This document shows, in pieces, positions 10,122-22,914 of a stretch of 64,000 bases of DNA. Below the pieces are notes generated by a model. That model worked only from the letters and a program-made list of their open reading frames with translations, had not been told where the DNA came from and did no database searches. The DNA comes from Blakeslea trispora (taxonomy: Eukaryota > Mucoromycota > Mucoromycetes > Mucorales > Choanephoraceae), in the NCBI GenBank assembly GCA_025331445.1, contig JAIWNE010000041.1, positions 1-64,000 on the forward strand, written 5' to 3'. The number at the start of each line of letters is the position of its first letter. The first letter of the stretch is position 1. The position numbers were made by a program, and so were the translations under genes.

Positions 10122-11189
10122 CACTACACCTAACCCGTGTCGGACGCACGTCGGACACGTGCGGCTAACATGGGCCTATTTTTTCAACTTTTGATTTTAA
10201 CTATGAAAGTTGCGGTTTTTTTTGGCAGAAATGTAGATGTATTTTCTAGGCTTCCAAAACTTTTTACAGATTTAAAGTTGGATGTATTTTCATAAAGTTA
10301 TTACCATTTACATTTCTTTTATCATTTCACTGCTTAAAGAAATTTCGCTCTTTAAATTTTTTGGCAGTGATTTTTTCTCTGCTTAAGATTTTGAAGCAAC
10401 TTGATTTTCTTAATGCTGAGGAGTTTGAAATGTCTTGTCATTTTTTCTTCAAAAAATACAAAGACCTGAAAAATCACTGCTTAAAAAATTGGAAAATACT
10501 TTCGGAAACGAGAAAATTAAAAAATTGAGAACGAGACTCACAAAATAATTGGGAAAATTTTTTAAAAATGGGAAATAAAAATCTTAAAGCACTAAAAAAA
10601 AGAGACTCTCAAAAAAAAAAGATATTTGAAAAAATACATAAAAAAAAGAGGTTGAAAAAAAAAGAGACACCTAAAAAAACACTTAAACGATTGCTTAAAG
10701 ATGGGTAGTTTGAAAAGCCAAAAGCTGTCAAAATAAAGACGTAGATAACATACAAACATAATTTAATCCTTATACTAGATCTTGTCAAAGCTACTCGTAT
10801 AAAAGGTTTATTTTTGAAATACAGTACAAAGACGCTAATCCCTTTGATGTATCGTAAGCTAGATGCATCATTAAATCAAGACATTTATTTAAGACACAAT
10901 CCTACTTTGTGTCACCAAGCTCAATTTATATTGACAATCTCATTCTACACTGAATAAAACCCTCTCTTAATCTTGTTTAACTCATCTTGACTTAACAGAT
11001 AAATTACCCTTTTATATTTGATAGATAAGGTCATTATCACACACTGTTCTATGCTAACAGCCCTTTTTATCGTATTCCATTCCCTTATAATCGTTTCAAT
11101 ACATATCATCCCAGAATAACATAACCGTAAATACAAGTAAAGTAATAACTTGACAAGATGTTGTCTTTTTTTTATTGCTTAAATACAAT
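10122..11189. other. E1 left arm
   Basis: This stretch has no gene. It begins with subterminal repeats (GTGTCGGACGCACGTCGGACACGTGCGG) and continues as AT-rich sequence homologous to the E2 left arm. From about 10560 to 10690 short motifs are separated by A runs (AAAAAAAAGAGACTC, AAAAAAGAGGTTG, AAAAAAAGAGACACC). A comparable A-run array lies at 18530-18620 in E2. It ends in the target duplication AATACAAT (11182-11189) of the inserted hAT element. Confidence 0.6.
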
Positions 11190-14100
11190 TAGGAATCGCA
11201 ATCTGTCGGGTACGGGTCGGATTTGACTCGACTCGACTTACAAAAAGTCGGGTTTGCCAAAAATCTAAAGTCGAGTCGAGTTACGAGTCGAGTCACCCGT
11301 CGGGTACCCGACGGGTCAAGGTATTCGGGTTTGCTTTGGTGTTACTGTAGAAGAAGTATGGAGCTCAATTTCGCTTTCAATAAAAAACTCCTTTTGTTAC
11401 ATTACATTTATCATTTTGGTCCTATTGGTTTTCTTTTATTATTTACTTGTAATATCAACAATACGACAAGGCTACCTTCATAAAACGTAGAACTACCCAA
11501 AATCTAGCAACTCAGGCCTACAACGAAAAAGAGTAAAGGTTATTCGATTTATCGCGATTGTAATCTTATTTGGAAAGTTGCTTTTTAAGCGATGAGTGAT
11601 CAATGCTCAAATATAAAGTCAGCCACTATCAAACAGTTTTTATGAAACTCGAATGTAGCAAAAGAAAATGCTAATGGTAATTATGTAAGAACAAAATTCG
11701 CAGATGCCCATAGTTCAAATAATCTTACTGCTGCATCAATTGTGTTAAATTTGACTCTTGAATGTTAAACAGGCAAACTTGATAGATTACATAGAGGTAT
11801 GGAAAAAATTCAAATTTAGAAATTTACTTTTTTAATGTTCAGCTTTACAATTGCTTAAATTCCCATTTTTGGAGTCGCCACCGTTTTTTAAAAGACCAAT
11901 TTCCTTTTCAATCATATATGCCTTGAAATCTTTTAACAATAGCAACACCTTGTTCATAGAATGGTCTTTCAATCAAAAAAGGTATTTGTCGTTAACCGAA
12001 AGAAAAAGTATAAAAGATGAGTACTTTTTACAATGATTTTTTATTTCACTTTATATTTCTCTCAATAGTTTTATATATCTCAATTTTTTTATTATGAACT
12101 CAAACAACAATTCTTTTGGTACTAACTCTGCTTCTACTGATGATTTCTTGTTATCAGCCACTCTGCAAGATTATCTTACCTCCTCTTATGATCTTGGAAA
12201 TCAAAACAACCTGTCTCAAACTTCATCACTGGGTTCCTTCTTGACAGATACTCAAGAGCTGTCCATTGTTTCTAGCAGTACCACAGCAAGCCAAGGCAAA
12301 AAAAAGAAAGCAATCTACAAATAGACCTAATTTGGGCAACTACTGCCGACCTACTCCTGGTGTCAAGATTGCAGATGCCAAAAAGACAAACTGGATGATT
12401 GAACTGGGTTACGCATTCCGTTACGGTGATTACATCTATTGCAATGTTGATCACGATCAAGACAGCACTGACATAATTCATCCATGTACTGCTGCCTATT
12501 TTACGCCAGACTCTTCGACTGGAAATATGAAGAGACACATGATGAAGGTACATGACTTGAACGAAGCTGAAGGTATGAGTTAAACATCAATGCAATTGCT
12601 GGCTGTGCTCTTTTACTTACATCTGTCTTTAGCAAAACGAATTTGGGAGCAAAGTGGACGCCGAATTTCCACTAAAGGTAGCAAGCCCAATACAATTGAA
12701 CGATTTCTGACAACATCCACTGGTGCAAGCGTATTTGGCAGATACTCGGTTACTAGAGATGATATTAGAAAAGCTGTAGTAGAGTTGACAGTAGCACACT
12801 CCTTGCCATTTACCTTTGTTGAGAGTAAGGAATTCCGAAACTTGTTGCGAATGTGCAGAGAAACTACTAGTGAGAAGGATGTTCAAATGGTGTCAGCGAG
12901 TACTTTGAAAAAAGATACCGAGCAATACTATCATGACACCAAAAGAAAAATTGTCGCCTTTTTGTCTCAGCAAGAACACATTTCGTTCACCTGTGATGTT
13001 TGGACCTCAACAGCCCAAGTGGATTTCTTGGAGTTATTGCTCATTTCATTGATTCAAACTGGGAGCCCAGACAAGTGGTTATTGGTTTTGAGGAGTTAAA
13101 TAGCAAACATACTGGTAGGTTGTTAAAAGATTTTATGCATAAACTCTTGTTAACATGATATCATTAGGTGAATATCTTGCTGAAGTCTTCATGAAAGTAC
13201 TAAAAGACTTCCAAATTGACAAGAAACTCTTCTGCATCACTACCGACAATGGATCCAACATGGGCAAAATGATGGATGAAATAAGCAAGCAGACCAGTGG
13301 TAAATTCGATAGACAAGAAAACTGGATATCTTGCATTGGTCATGTCATCAATCTCAGTTGTCAACAGCTGCTGAACAAAGGGCTAAAAGTTGAAGCCCCC
13401 AATAATGATACCAGTGTCTACAATGTTGCAGAGTCGATTGATGCTGATTCATCCAATGCTTTTCTGTCCAATCCTGTCATCAAATTAAGAAAAGGCATCG
13501 TCAAAATAAGGTATGTGACTATATATTTACTTCTCTTCTGTTTATCTTTTTGCTAACTTGTCATCTATGAAGAGCTTCACACAATTTAGGTCGATTGTAT
13601 GAAGAAGCTTGTGACGTTCTGGGTCTTAAGTATCAGAAACTCGTAGTCGATGTGCGTACTCGTTGGAATTTAACAAAACAAATGATAGGCGTTGGATTGA
13701 AGATAAAAGCCGCATACAACCGAACCTGTGCAAGAGCCCCTCAAAACGCTGGTATAAGCCAATTTGAACTCAATGACGAAGAGGTAACCTATTTGGAAAA
13801 AATCTTTCAACTTTTGGACCCCTTTGAGCAAGCTACTCTCTGGGCGTCCGCTCAAAGGTATGAATGCATATAACAATCAGGCTACCGAATATATTGCTTA
13901 ACAAGCCCTTTTAAAATTAATAGATATCCTACCGTCAACAAAGCTGTCATGTTGTACAACGAACTTCTTGATCATTTAGACAGTGTATTAGTAGAATATT
14001 ACCCTTCAGCCTCCAATCATTCTTTGCCTGTTGAAGATATTGTTGAACGAATAGAATCAGCAATAAACATCGAACACTTCAACATCCTTACAAAGAGAAT

Positions 14101-15271
14101 ATTGATCGGTACTTTTGAAGCACGAAAGAAGCTGATCAAATATTACACTGATACAGACAATACAAGCGTCTATTCTATTGCAACAGCAATGGACCCAACA
14201 GTAAAGTTCGGCCTGTGGAATATCGATGGTGGTTGGGGCGATTTCAGCACTCACTGTGAGTTTTTAGTCAAACAAGAATGGCTGAGAAACTTTAAGAATG
14301 ATGGCAGCCATGGCTCAAACATAACTCAAGTACAAGTAGAAGCGAACGTAGTCCCTCAACAAAGCAAACGCCTCTTTGGTTCAATGATGCGAAAGATAGC
14401 CCAAACGTCTTTTGCAAACGCGCTGTCAATTGATGAATTAGACCAGTATGTGCAAGAGGGACCTGTACAAGAACCTCTATCAATAATTGCAGCTGATACC
14501 AAAGGTAAAGCAAAGGAGACTGTCAGTGACTATATGACAGATGCTGAAGTCCAACGCTTTCTTACAGATATAAGGGAAAAAACAAATGAAAATGAAGAAA
14601 CAGAAGAAAAAATAGAAGAAGATTTATTGCCATCAAATGACAGTCATACAAAATTAGACAATCTCGATTCAAACATTTTGCAGATCTGGAAGACCTACTC
14701 GTTACCAAAAATTGAAGGTGGAAAATATCCTGCTCTGTCAGCAATGGCAAAAAAATATCTCTCTATACCAGCCATATCAACGCCTTGTGAGCGCCTTTTT
14801 TCACGAGCGAAGCGCATCACTACCATTGCAAGAGCTAAGCTTGGGGCAAAAACAACTAAGACATTAGTCCTGTCAAGTTACTGGTCTCAAGATATACAAC
14901 ACCTGCGCAAGATCTAGTTTTTTTTTCTTTTTTGCAAATCACATACACAATTGTCTTTTCTATATATTATGTTCATATTTGTTATTCCTTTTTTTAATTA
15001 ATTTTCTTTTGCACTTATTTTATTTTAATCTTAATAAATTTACAACACATTTAAAATTTACTTCACATGCTCATGTCAAACTTGAAAAAAGTCTTAAGTA
15101 AACACTTCCTTATTTGAAGCTGACCCGAGTTACACGAACCCGACGGGTCATTCGGTTAAGTCGAGTCGGTTACGAGTCGGTTATATGCTTAGAAAAACAA
15201 AGTCGAGTCGAGTCGGTTTTTTGACCCGACGGGTTTTAAGTCGAGTTGACTCGACCCGACTGCGATTCCTA
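11190..15271 (+). mobile_element. hAT transposon, 4.1 kb, complete ends
   Basis: Terminal inverted repeats TAGGAATCGCA (11190) and TGCGATTCCTA (ending 15271) are flanked by an exact 8-bp duplication AATACAAT (11182-11189, 15272-15279), the hAT signature. Both subterminal regions are dense in GAGTCGAGTCGAGT and ACCCGACGGGT motifs. Inside is one multi-exon hAT transposase gene (12094-14917) with at least two apparent frameshifts. The element sits inside E1, so it arrived after E1. Confidence 0.93.
12094..14917 (+). pseudogene. hAT transposase with BED-type zinc finger, frameshifted
   Basis: Exon blocks run from 12094 to 12574, from about 12632 to 13112, then about 13169-13511, 13575-13857 and 13922-14917. 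Early on, C and H residues within YIYCNVDHDQ ... MKRHMMKVH suggest a BED-like zinc finger. The RNase-H-fold core follows with TCDVWTS (first Asp), ITTDNGSNMGKM (second Asp), CIGHVINLSCQQ and, near the C-terminus, STPCERLFSRAKR (Glu and the hAT dimerisation region). Two breaks are visible. The first is a shift at the A8 run near 12297-12306 between the Ser-rich leader and the zinc finger. The second is near 13060-13075, between LLLISLIQTG and VVIGFEEL. No intron fits either place. The protein cuts and joins hAT ends. This copy is probably inactive unless the indels are assembly errors. Confidence 0.85.
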
Positions 15272-16813
15272 AATACAATTCTTCAACCAAATATTTAAGG
15301 TCACTGTTCGTGATGCAGTCCGTTCCAATAAAGAGCCGTTTACAATCCAAACCAAAAGTATTACTTACCTTTTACCTGGTTAGTAATAAAGCGTTCAACA
15401 GTAGATTTCAATAATTGTGTACTGACAATAACTAAAACTTGGGTGTAGAAAAACAGTGATGCTGAAATGAGAGGATCTTACACGTTTGCTGGCGATAGCT
15501 CTTTTTTTTTGTAGACACAGTCAAAGTCATTCTAGTTTTGTTTACGTGTTTTTGCTCTAAACTTCTAAACTCTTGTAAGATTGTTGATTGCGCACTTGCA
15601 TTGCGTTGCTTTGTTGTGATGACGGGAGTTTGTTGAGGCTCATCAACTTGGTTAAAAATATGCAAGTAGTGAGTAAAAGTTCATTTAGTAATAAAATAAA
15701 ATAAAATAGAAGGAATAAGAAAAAAACTGTCTGAGAAAAAATAACACCTCAGAAAACCTGTTTTTTTAAAAAAAAAAAGGGCTCATTTAATGTCAACATT
15801 GTCTATTTTAAATGGCTTGCTTTTGCAATCTAAGTAAACCATCTTGACTATCTGTTAAGTTGAATTACATGGCCTATGGATATCTACACTATTAAGCTGA
15901 TTAGCAAGATCTCATGTAAAGTACAATGTTAACAGATATTCTTTGTGTTACTGATGAGAGAGAAAAATCATCTATCTTCAGTCTCTGTTCATCTAATTTT
16001 CTACGGATCGTATTTTTACAGATCTTTTTTTGTTTTCGATTCATTTTTTATCACAAAAACAGAAATTTGTCAATATGTCATTTTATTTAGACATCCTTTT
16101 TCCTTTTTTTTATTCTTTTCTCTTCCATTTCTTTTACTTTTTTTATATTTTGAAATAAAACATGTAAGTACTTTCCCATACCTAAGCAACAGTTTATTGA
16201 ATACTATTCTCCATGTAGGCATGTTATCTTTAGAGCTTATGAAGACTGATACATAGTCTAAGGTACAACTTGACATACAAATACATTGCTGTTTACTTAC
16301 CATCTTTTTTTTTTCTTAGGATTAGTCACGTAATTTTGTCTTTTCTCGAGAAACTTGGTATAAAAGTAAGTAAAGCCATTGAGTATGACTCAAGACCTCT
16401 CTAACTGTTCTATTTAGTTACCTTAGACACTCGTAATTGTATCTGGCTATAACTTGAGGTGCTATGATGCTTTAGTATGTAAGTAAATGATTAAATTATC
16501 TCATTTCGGTTTAACTTATTCAGTTTTTCTAGTTTCTTTTCTGTTGTTGAGCTTCTATCGTTTTAGCGCATTACCCTTTACTTTCCGGATGGCTGTTTGA
16601 GACTTTTAAAGTAAGTAAATGACATTATTTTCTGCTTGCTTTATAACTAACTGTTTTAGCATTTTAATAGTCATTTTGCTAAGGTTTTTCTAACATTTCG
16701 TGATAACTGATTTTGCTCTTTCGCCTGCTTTTTGGCTGTATTTTGCCTATCATTTTGCCTAATATTTTGGCTGGATTTCTGCCTGGTCATTCTACCTGGA
16801 TTCCTATAGTACC
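15272..16813. other. E1 right part, non-coding
   Basis: After the hAT element the E1 sequence resumes. I find no gene. Several GTAAGTAAAT donor-like sites (near 16480 and 16612) and CT-rich tracts resemble the exon-like right arms of E0 and E2. Between about 16690 and 16800 the triplet-like phrase 'tttgcct' recurs (TTTGCCTATCATTTTGCCTAATATTTTGGC). It resembles the E2 stretch around 25440-25510, supporting descent from a common right arm. Confidence 0.45.
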
Positions 16814-17171
16814 TGTCGTGTTTGGCTTGTCTGAACATGAATTCCTTAAGAATTGAAGTCTATTTTTGTATATAAAGATCTACATCATAATTGGATTAAG
16901 TAATCCTATCAACATTATGTCAGTCTAGAATGATTTCATAAGCAAGTGCTATGAATCTGGACTAAATAAGATGATAAGCAATAAGTCTTGCTAAAGAAAG
17001 AAAAATGTCAATATGTCATTAAAGGTGACACAAACTAGTCTATGACATTGTTCTCTTGAATATCCAGATTTAGTAAAGAGTAAAGACTAAAGGAAGTCAA
17101 AGACGTAATAGCAATAGTAGATAGCAATTGGTATAAATACTCTCATTTATTTTGTTCATAATAAAGGCATA
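16814..17171. repeat. 358-bp LTR-like repeat, copy 1
   Basis: Starts TGTCGTGTTTGG and ends AATAAAGGCATA. It is about 98% identical over its full 358 bp to 27991-28348. A TATA-like GTATAAATAC lies about 40 bp before the 3' end, followed by AATAAAGG as a possible polyadenylation signal. This layout suggests a solo LTR. No internal retrotransposon, primer-binding site or clean target duplication was found, so another class of short repeat is possible. It interrupts the right arm of E1. Confidence 0.65.
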
Positions 17172-17763
17172 CGTAAAACAGTCTCAAACTACTTACTATA
17201 TTTTCCTCCTAAAACCTTTATCTATTTTCATACCTAAATATCACAGTACCCCTCATATTTCCCCCTGTTTAAGCCATTATTTTCAGCCAATATATACCAT
17301 TTTTTTATAATAAAAAGCACTATTTTTAGACCTATGATTCTCTATATTTGACCTATATAACCCAATCATAAAGAAGTGTATTGACGTAAAGAAGTCCATT
17401 TTGTCCAATCAAAAGCATACATTCAATAAAGATACCGAGTATGAAGCCAATTAAAACGAGTTAACGATTGTATAATTTGTCAAAGAAGCCAATTGAATGA
17501 GGATGTCATGAGTAAACAATCCAATCAGGTCGCTTTAATGGAAGCGAAAGACAAAGAGGTTCACTCAAACTCTCATGCGAAAACAAAAGACGTTGCTCCG
17601 CCCTGTCTTCCAATGCGTTGACACATGACAGTGTTCCGCTTTGTCGTCCCAATGCGAAAACACATGACGGCGTGCGCCGTGCGGTTAACTTGCCTGGAAC
17701 GTGCGTAACAGGCAAGTTAACCGCAGAAATTGGCGTGCGCACGACGACCCTTTATGTGTAGTG
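17172..17763. other. E1 right end with subterminal repeats
   Basis: The non-coding right arm matches the E2 right arm (AAGAAGTGTATTGACGTAAAGAAGTCCA against AAGAAGTATATTTGTGTAAAGAAGTCCA). From about 17570 come GC-richer repeats such as GCGAAAACA(A/C) with GACG, and an inverted pair GCGGTTAACTTGCCTG / CAGGCAAGTTAACCGC at about 17681-17725, ending in TTTATGTGTAGTG. Confidence 0.6.
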
Positions 17764-19872
17764 CACTACACCTAATGGTTGTCCAATGTACAATGGACAA
17801 GTGCAATGGACAAGATGTCCAATATATTCAAATTTACAGCTTTCGATTTTGCTTATAGAACTTGCTATGTTTTTAGCTGAAAATGTTGAGGGTTGGTTCA
17901 GGTATTGAAAACTTCTTTCAGAATTGAAATTGGTTGCATTTTCATCAAGTTATACCCATTTATATTTTAGACCATGTCTTTAGTGCTTAAAGAATTCCGC
18001 TTCTCTGAAATTTTTGGTAGTGATTTTTTTTCAGCCTGATTTTCCCTACATTTTTTTTATTTTTTAAGCTGAGGAGTTTAAATCTTTTTTTTTTGTTAAA
18101 TGCTGTTCTGTGCTGTACCAGAGGTATCTACTTTATTGTCTAACTGACTTGGTTGATGTTAGTAAAAACGTTGTATACCGAGATGATCAACACCGTCTAC
18201 CATTTTTTATGAAATAATTTGGCGAATATTTTTATATGTCTCCATTTTTTTTATTCTTATTTTACATCGACATTTTCACTCATTTTGTCTTGTAGATATT
18301 CTCTGACTTGTTGCCAACATCTTGGTTAGTACTATCATCATCGTGCTTTCATATCTTTCATCTTAGCGTTTGTGATTTACCTGTTTGATAAATAAAATTC
18401 ATTTGAAACTAAGAGCCACAAATAAATGTTCATAAAAAATCAAATTTCTAAGAAAAATGTCCGAAAATCAAGTACTTTTCTTTTACACTGAAAAAAGGAA
18501 CCTCAAGAAAAAATCTATCGTAAAAAAAAGGATTTCAAAAAAAAGATTTCAAAAAAAAAAAGATTTCAAAAAAAATTCCAAAAAAGATTGCAAAGAAAGG
18601 ATTTAAAAAAATAAAATAAAAAAAATGAAGTGAAAAAAGAAATAATGAAAAGGCATTTAAAAACAATATCTGTAAAGGCTTAAAGTTAATCGATTATGAA
18701 GCAAGAAGATTAGATGAATTAACAGCAAAAGAAGTATTTCTTTGAAAAAAGTGAAAGATCATTACATTCTCATCTTAACAGCCTAAGCAATAACAACAAT
18801 AGACTACACTGCTCATTTCTTAACCTATTCCAATCTTATATACCGTTCTAAGTAAAGATCCACTTTGATCCACATTCATAATCATCAAACACTGAAATAA
18901 AAGCTAATAAGCATTTGATTATCAAGTTGACATGCAAACTGTCAATATTTTATTGTAGATGAACAAGTTGTGAACAAAAGTGTCAAGCCTTACTTCACGA
19001 TACACGCTATTTGAAATAGACACAAGTATTTTTGAAGATCGAGACATGACTTACATGTTGTGTAAAAGTTGTTGTTAGAAAAGGCGTTGATCAGGTTTCG
19101 TCAAGTTGAAAACTGCTGTCATTTAGGAAAAAAAAACCACTCATATTGTCCACAACTGTTTTCCTAGTTCTTTAGTAAGTAAAGCGATACGCGCTATTAC
19201 GTGCATACTGACAATGACTGTAGGTTGAACTCCATTACTGGCAAAGTTGAGCTGGAATGCTTCGTAAGTCTAATAAAAATAAAAGTTATTCTTTCTGACG
19301 CTTTTGGTGAGCCTATTTGCACTTACTTCTTTTTTATAACATTCAAGATGGCAACGCGTCGTTTATCTCGGTCTATCTGATTTATCGTACTACTGCGATG
19401 AGTCTACTATGTTTGTCTATGATTGAGAAAGTAAAATAGTGGATAGTAAGGATTTATTTTTTTTAAAAAAAAAAGGTGGGAATTTTTTCTCTCATTTTGC
19501 TGGCATTTAATTGAAAGCTTAAAAAAAATACACGCTGAATCTTTTTTTTTTTTTTAAGAAATGAGCTCATTTCTCAGAAATCATAAGCAAAATAGAACAT
19601 TTTGTCTGCTAAAGTCAAAACCAAGTTGTGGAAATTTAATAAAACCAATCAATACACTTTCTTTTTAAAAGGTTTTACAAGTTTTCTTTTAAAATATTAA
19701 AATAGATCAATTGATCTGCTTTGATTTAATCTCATCTTTTTTTGCACGCTTTTAATTTCTGTGGTACTTTACTCAAAGTTAAAACAAAAGAAAGTTTGAT
19801 TTGTTATTATTTCAACTTTATACTTTTTTTCTCTCTCTCTCTTCTACCCTCAACTCATACTTTCTATCTACT
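17764..19872. other. E2 left arm
   Basis: About 2.1 kb without a gene. Subterminal repeats occupy the first 60 bp. The next 200 bp match the E1 left arm. From 18500 to 18620 GATTTCAAAAAAAA-type units repeat several times. Near 19545 a T-run and TTTCTCAGAAA inverted motif precede the transposase. A CT-rich leader (CTCTCTCTCTCTTCTACCC, about 19832-19850) lies just before its ATG, as expected of a fungal promoter. Confidence 0.5.
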
Positions 19873-22800
19873 ATGTCTGCTTCTTCTGCTGCTCAAAACT
19901 CATTGTGCAATTGCTTGCAATGTATCACCTATGTCACTCAAGGTAGTGGCATGAAAAAGCGTGCTTATGAGTACCATCAAACTCGTGAGCTCATTAAGAG
20001 AGCTAGAGAAGGTAATTTCTCTTGATAAAATTCCAAGTGAAGACAATTATTAACTCTCAATTATGTAGGTCCCTCTGCTTCTGAAATCATTGCTGACTCT
20101 AATGTTGATACTGTCGCTAATGAAACTCTCGTTGATGAAGGTAACATTTAATCCACTTTAGTAAATTATATATACTTAACGTTTTATTATTTGAATTAGA
20201 TTTCTCTTATGATCAAGCTGATTTTGATTTTACTGAAGCTGAAGATGCTAGTCATGAAGGTATAGCTTTATTTGTATACTATTTTTTTTATCAGTTAACT
20301 CACTTTCTACGTTTTGATCATAGATCCTGTATTTGATCTTCCTCGCAACGACAACTTGCCTTCAACTCCAATTGATTCTTTGTTGTTTGTCATGCTTGTC
20401 TTGTTGCGCAAGAACCAGTTGACTGATGCATCAAGTGAAGCTATTATGCTTTTCTGTAACATGGTCCTCTGTTTGACCGAAGAAAGCTTTCGGTTTCCCA
20501 AATCGATCGCCACCTTCGACAGTTGGTGTCATTCCGCTGGTTCTTTTGGATTTGGCGTCAAGGAGTATGCCAGTTGTGTCAACTGTCATGCAATCCATTC
20601 ATATGACAACGAAGCTGAAAGACAAGCTCTTCTTCAACAGCCTAGATGTCTTTACGATGGTCTTTTTCTTGGTTCTTCTCCCTGTCAGCAAAACCTTTTG
20701 GCCCCCAATCAATATGGCACTATAGCTCCTGTCCGCTCATTCTTTTACAATTTGTTGACAGAGACTTTAAAATCCTTTTTCATGCGAGATGGATTTGTTG
20801 AAAATGTCTGCCAGTGGAAGAAGCGTCAAGTGTTGCCTGGTATGCTCTCGGATATCTTTGACGGTCGAGTTTGGAACCAGTTCAAGGTTAGCCCTACCGA
20901 CAATGAGCCTTTCGTTTTCGAAAGCGACTACAACCTCTTGCTCACCTTGAACTGTGACTGGTTTCAAGCTTACAAGGACAGCTACAGTATTGGTGCCATC
21001 TATCTCACCATTCAAAACTTACCTCGTGAGATGAGAAATCTCAGAACCAACACCATCTTGGTATGTCTGATCAATGGTCCAAAAGAACCAAAGACATTCG
21101 AGATGAATCATTATCTCCGTCCCTTAGTCAAAGAACTTCTTGAATTGATGAACGGTGTCGAAGTACAGACAAGAAAGCATGGCAAGCAAATTGTCAAAGC
21201 CGCACTTTCTCTGTGCATGATGGATCTGCCAGCTCAGCGAAAGGTAGCCGGATTCACTTCGTTCAATTCTATCAACGCATACATGAAGTGCAAGAAACAG
21301 TTCAAAGGCATAAAAAAAGGTGACAAGGTTCGGGATTTCACCGATTTCGAAGTCGAGAGATGGACAAGAAGAACAAGTGATGAGCACCGCACTCAAGCTT
21401 CAAGATGGCTCAAGACAAAGACCGATAGTGAGCATAAGGATCTAGAGAAAGAAAACGGTACCCGTTGGAGCGTTCTTCTGGAGTTGCCGTACTTCGACCC
21501 CATCCGCCATGTTGGGATTGACATTATGCATAATCTCCTTTTGGGGATTACTAAAAAAATGGCATTCATTTGGACCAGTAACATGGACACCAGCTTACCT
21601 ATGCTCACAATGGGGAACCTGAAAGAAATTCCAGCAGTCCTTGAAAGCAAGTTTGTTCTGCCCACTGGTCATGCTGTGTCTTCCATTGCACGCAAGGTTG
21701 CAATTGGGAGTGGGTTCTCAAACTTGAAGGCGGACGAGTGGTCGACTTGGTTGTTGGTGTTGTCACCATACTTTCTTCACAAGTACATTGGCAAAAAAGC
21801 CTACGAGCATTGGATGCTACTAGTCAAAGCTTCTCGTGTTCTTCTTTCGCCCTGTTTGTCTCTATCACAACTTGATGATGCTCAGAGTATGTTGAAAATG
21901 TTTTTGGTTGATTTTGAAAGTATCTATTAAGAGAAATCATTAATCACCATCAACTTTCATAATGCACTACATCTCAAAGAGACAATTCTGGATTACTCGG
22001 CTTCACCATCGCATTGGTTGTTCAACTTTGAGCGATATAACCAAGACTTGAAGGGCATCAAAACCAACCAAAAAGACTGCGTCGAGAGAACTTATATAAA
22101 CAAGTCTTTACTAAATGTTTATGCTGAAGACTCAATTGAAACTTTGACGCACTGTATTCCTGATCAAGACAAAGCTCAAGTGCAAGAACTTTTTTGTGTT
22201 CAGAAGCCATCTTGTCACGAATTGCTACGTCAAGAATATGATGATGCTGTGATGACTTTCTGCCTTTCTGACTTCCACACCATGTGGACAGGTAGTGAGC
22301 CTGCGTACGGTTACGAGCAGCTCCCGCTCAGCACCATTCTCTCACTCAAGCCAGTCTCGACAACACTCAAGGAGGAAACGTTCTCATATCTTGTTAAATA
22401 TTACAACCAGTTGTATAATTCTGTGTACTTGGATGAGTATGCTACCGTTCTGAACCCTAATTCTTTTGCAGTCGAACGGAAGGCACATAAGTTTAAACGC
22501 ATTAATATTCTGGGTAACAAGTTCAGTTCAGTTGAGGCATCAACTACAAGCAAGCGAGGTTCGTATGCAATGGCCTACTATCCTAGCACCAACGGCCTTG
22601 AACTTAGGTATTGCCAAATCTTGTGTCTTTTTAGACATACAATCATGGTAGAAGACGAAAACGGCGACCAATTGCCAACAACTCATTACCTTGCCTTCGT
22701 GAGATAGTTTTGCAAGTCTGACTTGCAGTTTTATTATTACAACAACCAAGACACAACCAAGTTTGGCATGGAAGCCCTTCAAAAAGGCTTCGAGTCAAAC

Positions 22801-22914
22801 TCAGTTGCTTCAATTATTCCTGTCTTGCATTTACACAGTCAAGTGGCAATTGTCCTTGACCACTTAAGCAATACTCATGTAGTTGTCCAGATAGCACCAA
22901 AGCTTATCGCTTAG
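19873..22914 (+). pseudogene. Plavaka/TNP2-like transposase of E2, two nonsense codons
   Basis: Exons 19873-20011, 20069-20140, 20200-20259 and 20324-22914 share one frame with GT-AG introns, giving 953 codons if the stops are read through. An N-terminal CNCLQC repeats the CxCxxC of the E0 copy. The large exon has CVNCHAIH, LNCDWFQAYKDSYSIG, IQNLPREMRN, LINGPKEPKT, HYLRPLVKELL and GIDIMHNLLLGITKK. After a TAA at 21928 the same frame continues (HLKETILDY ... HWLFNFERYNQDLKG), is stopped again by TAG at 22705, and continues to RFESN-type C-terminal sequence ending at 22914. With no frameshift, only two point nonsense changes separate this from an open gene. It is head-on with the intact ORF-B of E2. 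Confidence 0.88.

Larger units (their letters stand above)
10122..17763. mobile_element. CACTA transposon E1, transposase-less, hosting a hAT element
   Basis: The left end is CACTACACCTAACCCG (10122) and the right end, read inward, is CACTACACATAAAGGG from 17763. Both subterminal zones contain GTGCGG-(C/T)-TAAC and CGCACG-type motifs, which differ from those of E0 and E2. The left arm (AACTTTTGATTTT ... GTATTTTCATAAAGTTA ... GCTTAAAGAAATT) matches the E2 left arm near 17830-18010, and the right arm (17300-17400, CTCTATATTTGACC ... CAATCATAAAGAAGTGTATT) matches E2 near 25620-25690. No transposase or ORF-B remnant was found, so it is probably non-autonomous. It is interrupted by a hAT element and a 358-bp LTR-like repeat. 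No clear target duplication is seen; the last three bases before it are CAC, which also begin E2. Confidence 0.7.

Noticed and set aside
12290..12310. Programmed frameshift at the A8 run of the hAT transposase
   Set aside because: The change needed is +1 (or -2), not the -1 typical of A-AAA-AAG slippage, and a second frameshift occurs downstream, so decay or a sequence error is simpler.
10119..17766. CAC as a target-site duplication of E1
   Set aside because: CAC is also the first three bases of E2 and of every CACTA end, so the match carries no information.
17756..17772. Perfect palindrome GTGTAGTGCACTACAC as a regulatory site
   Set aside because: It is explained by the right end of E1 abutting the left end of E2.
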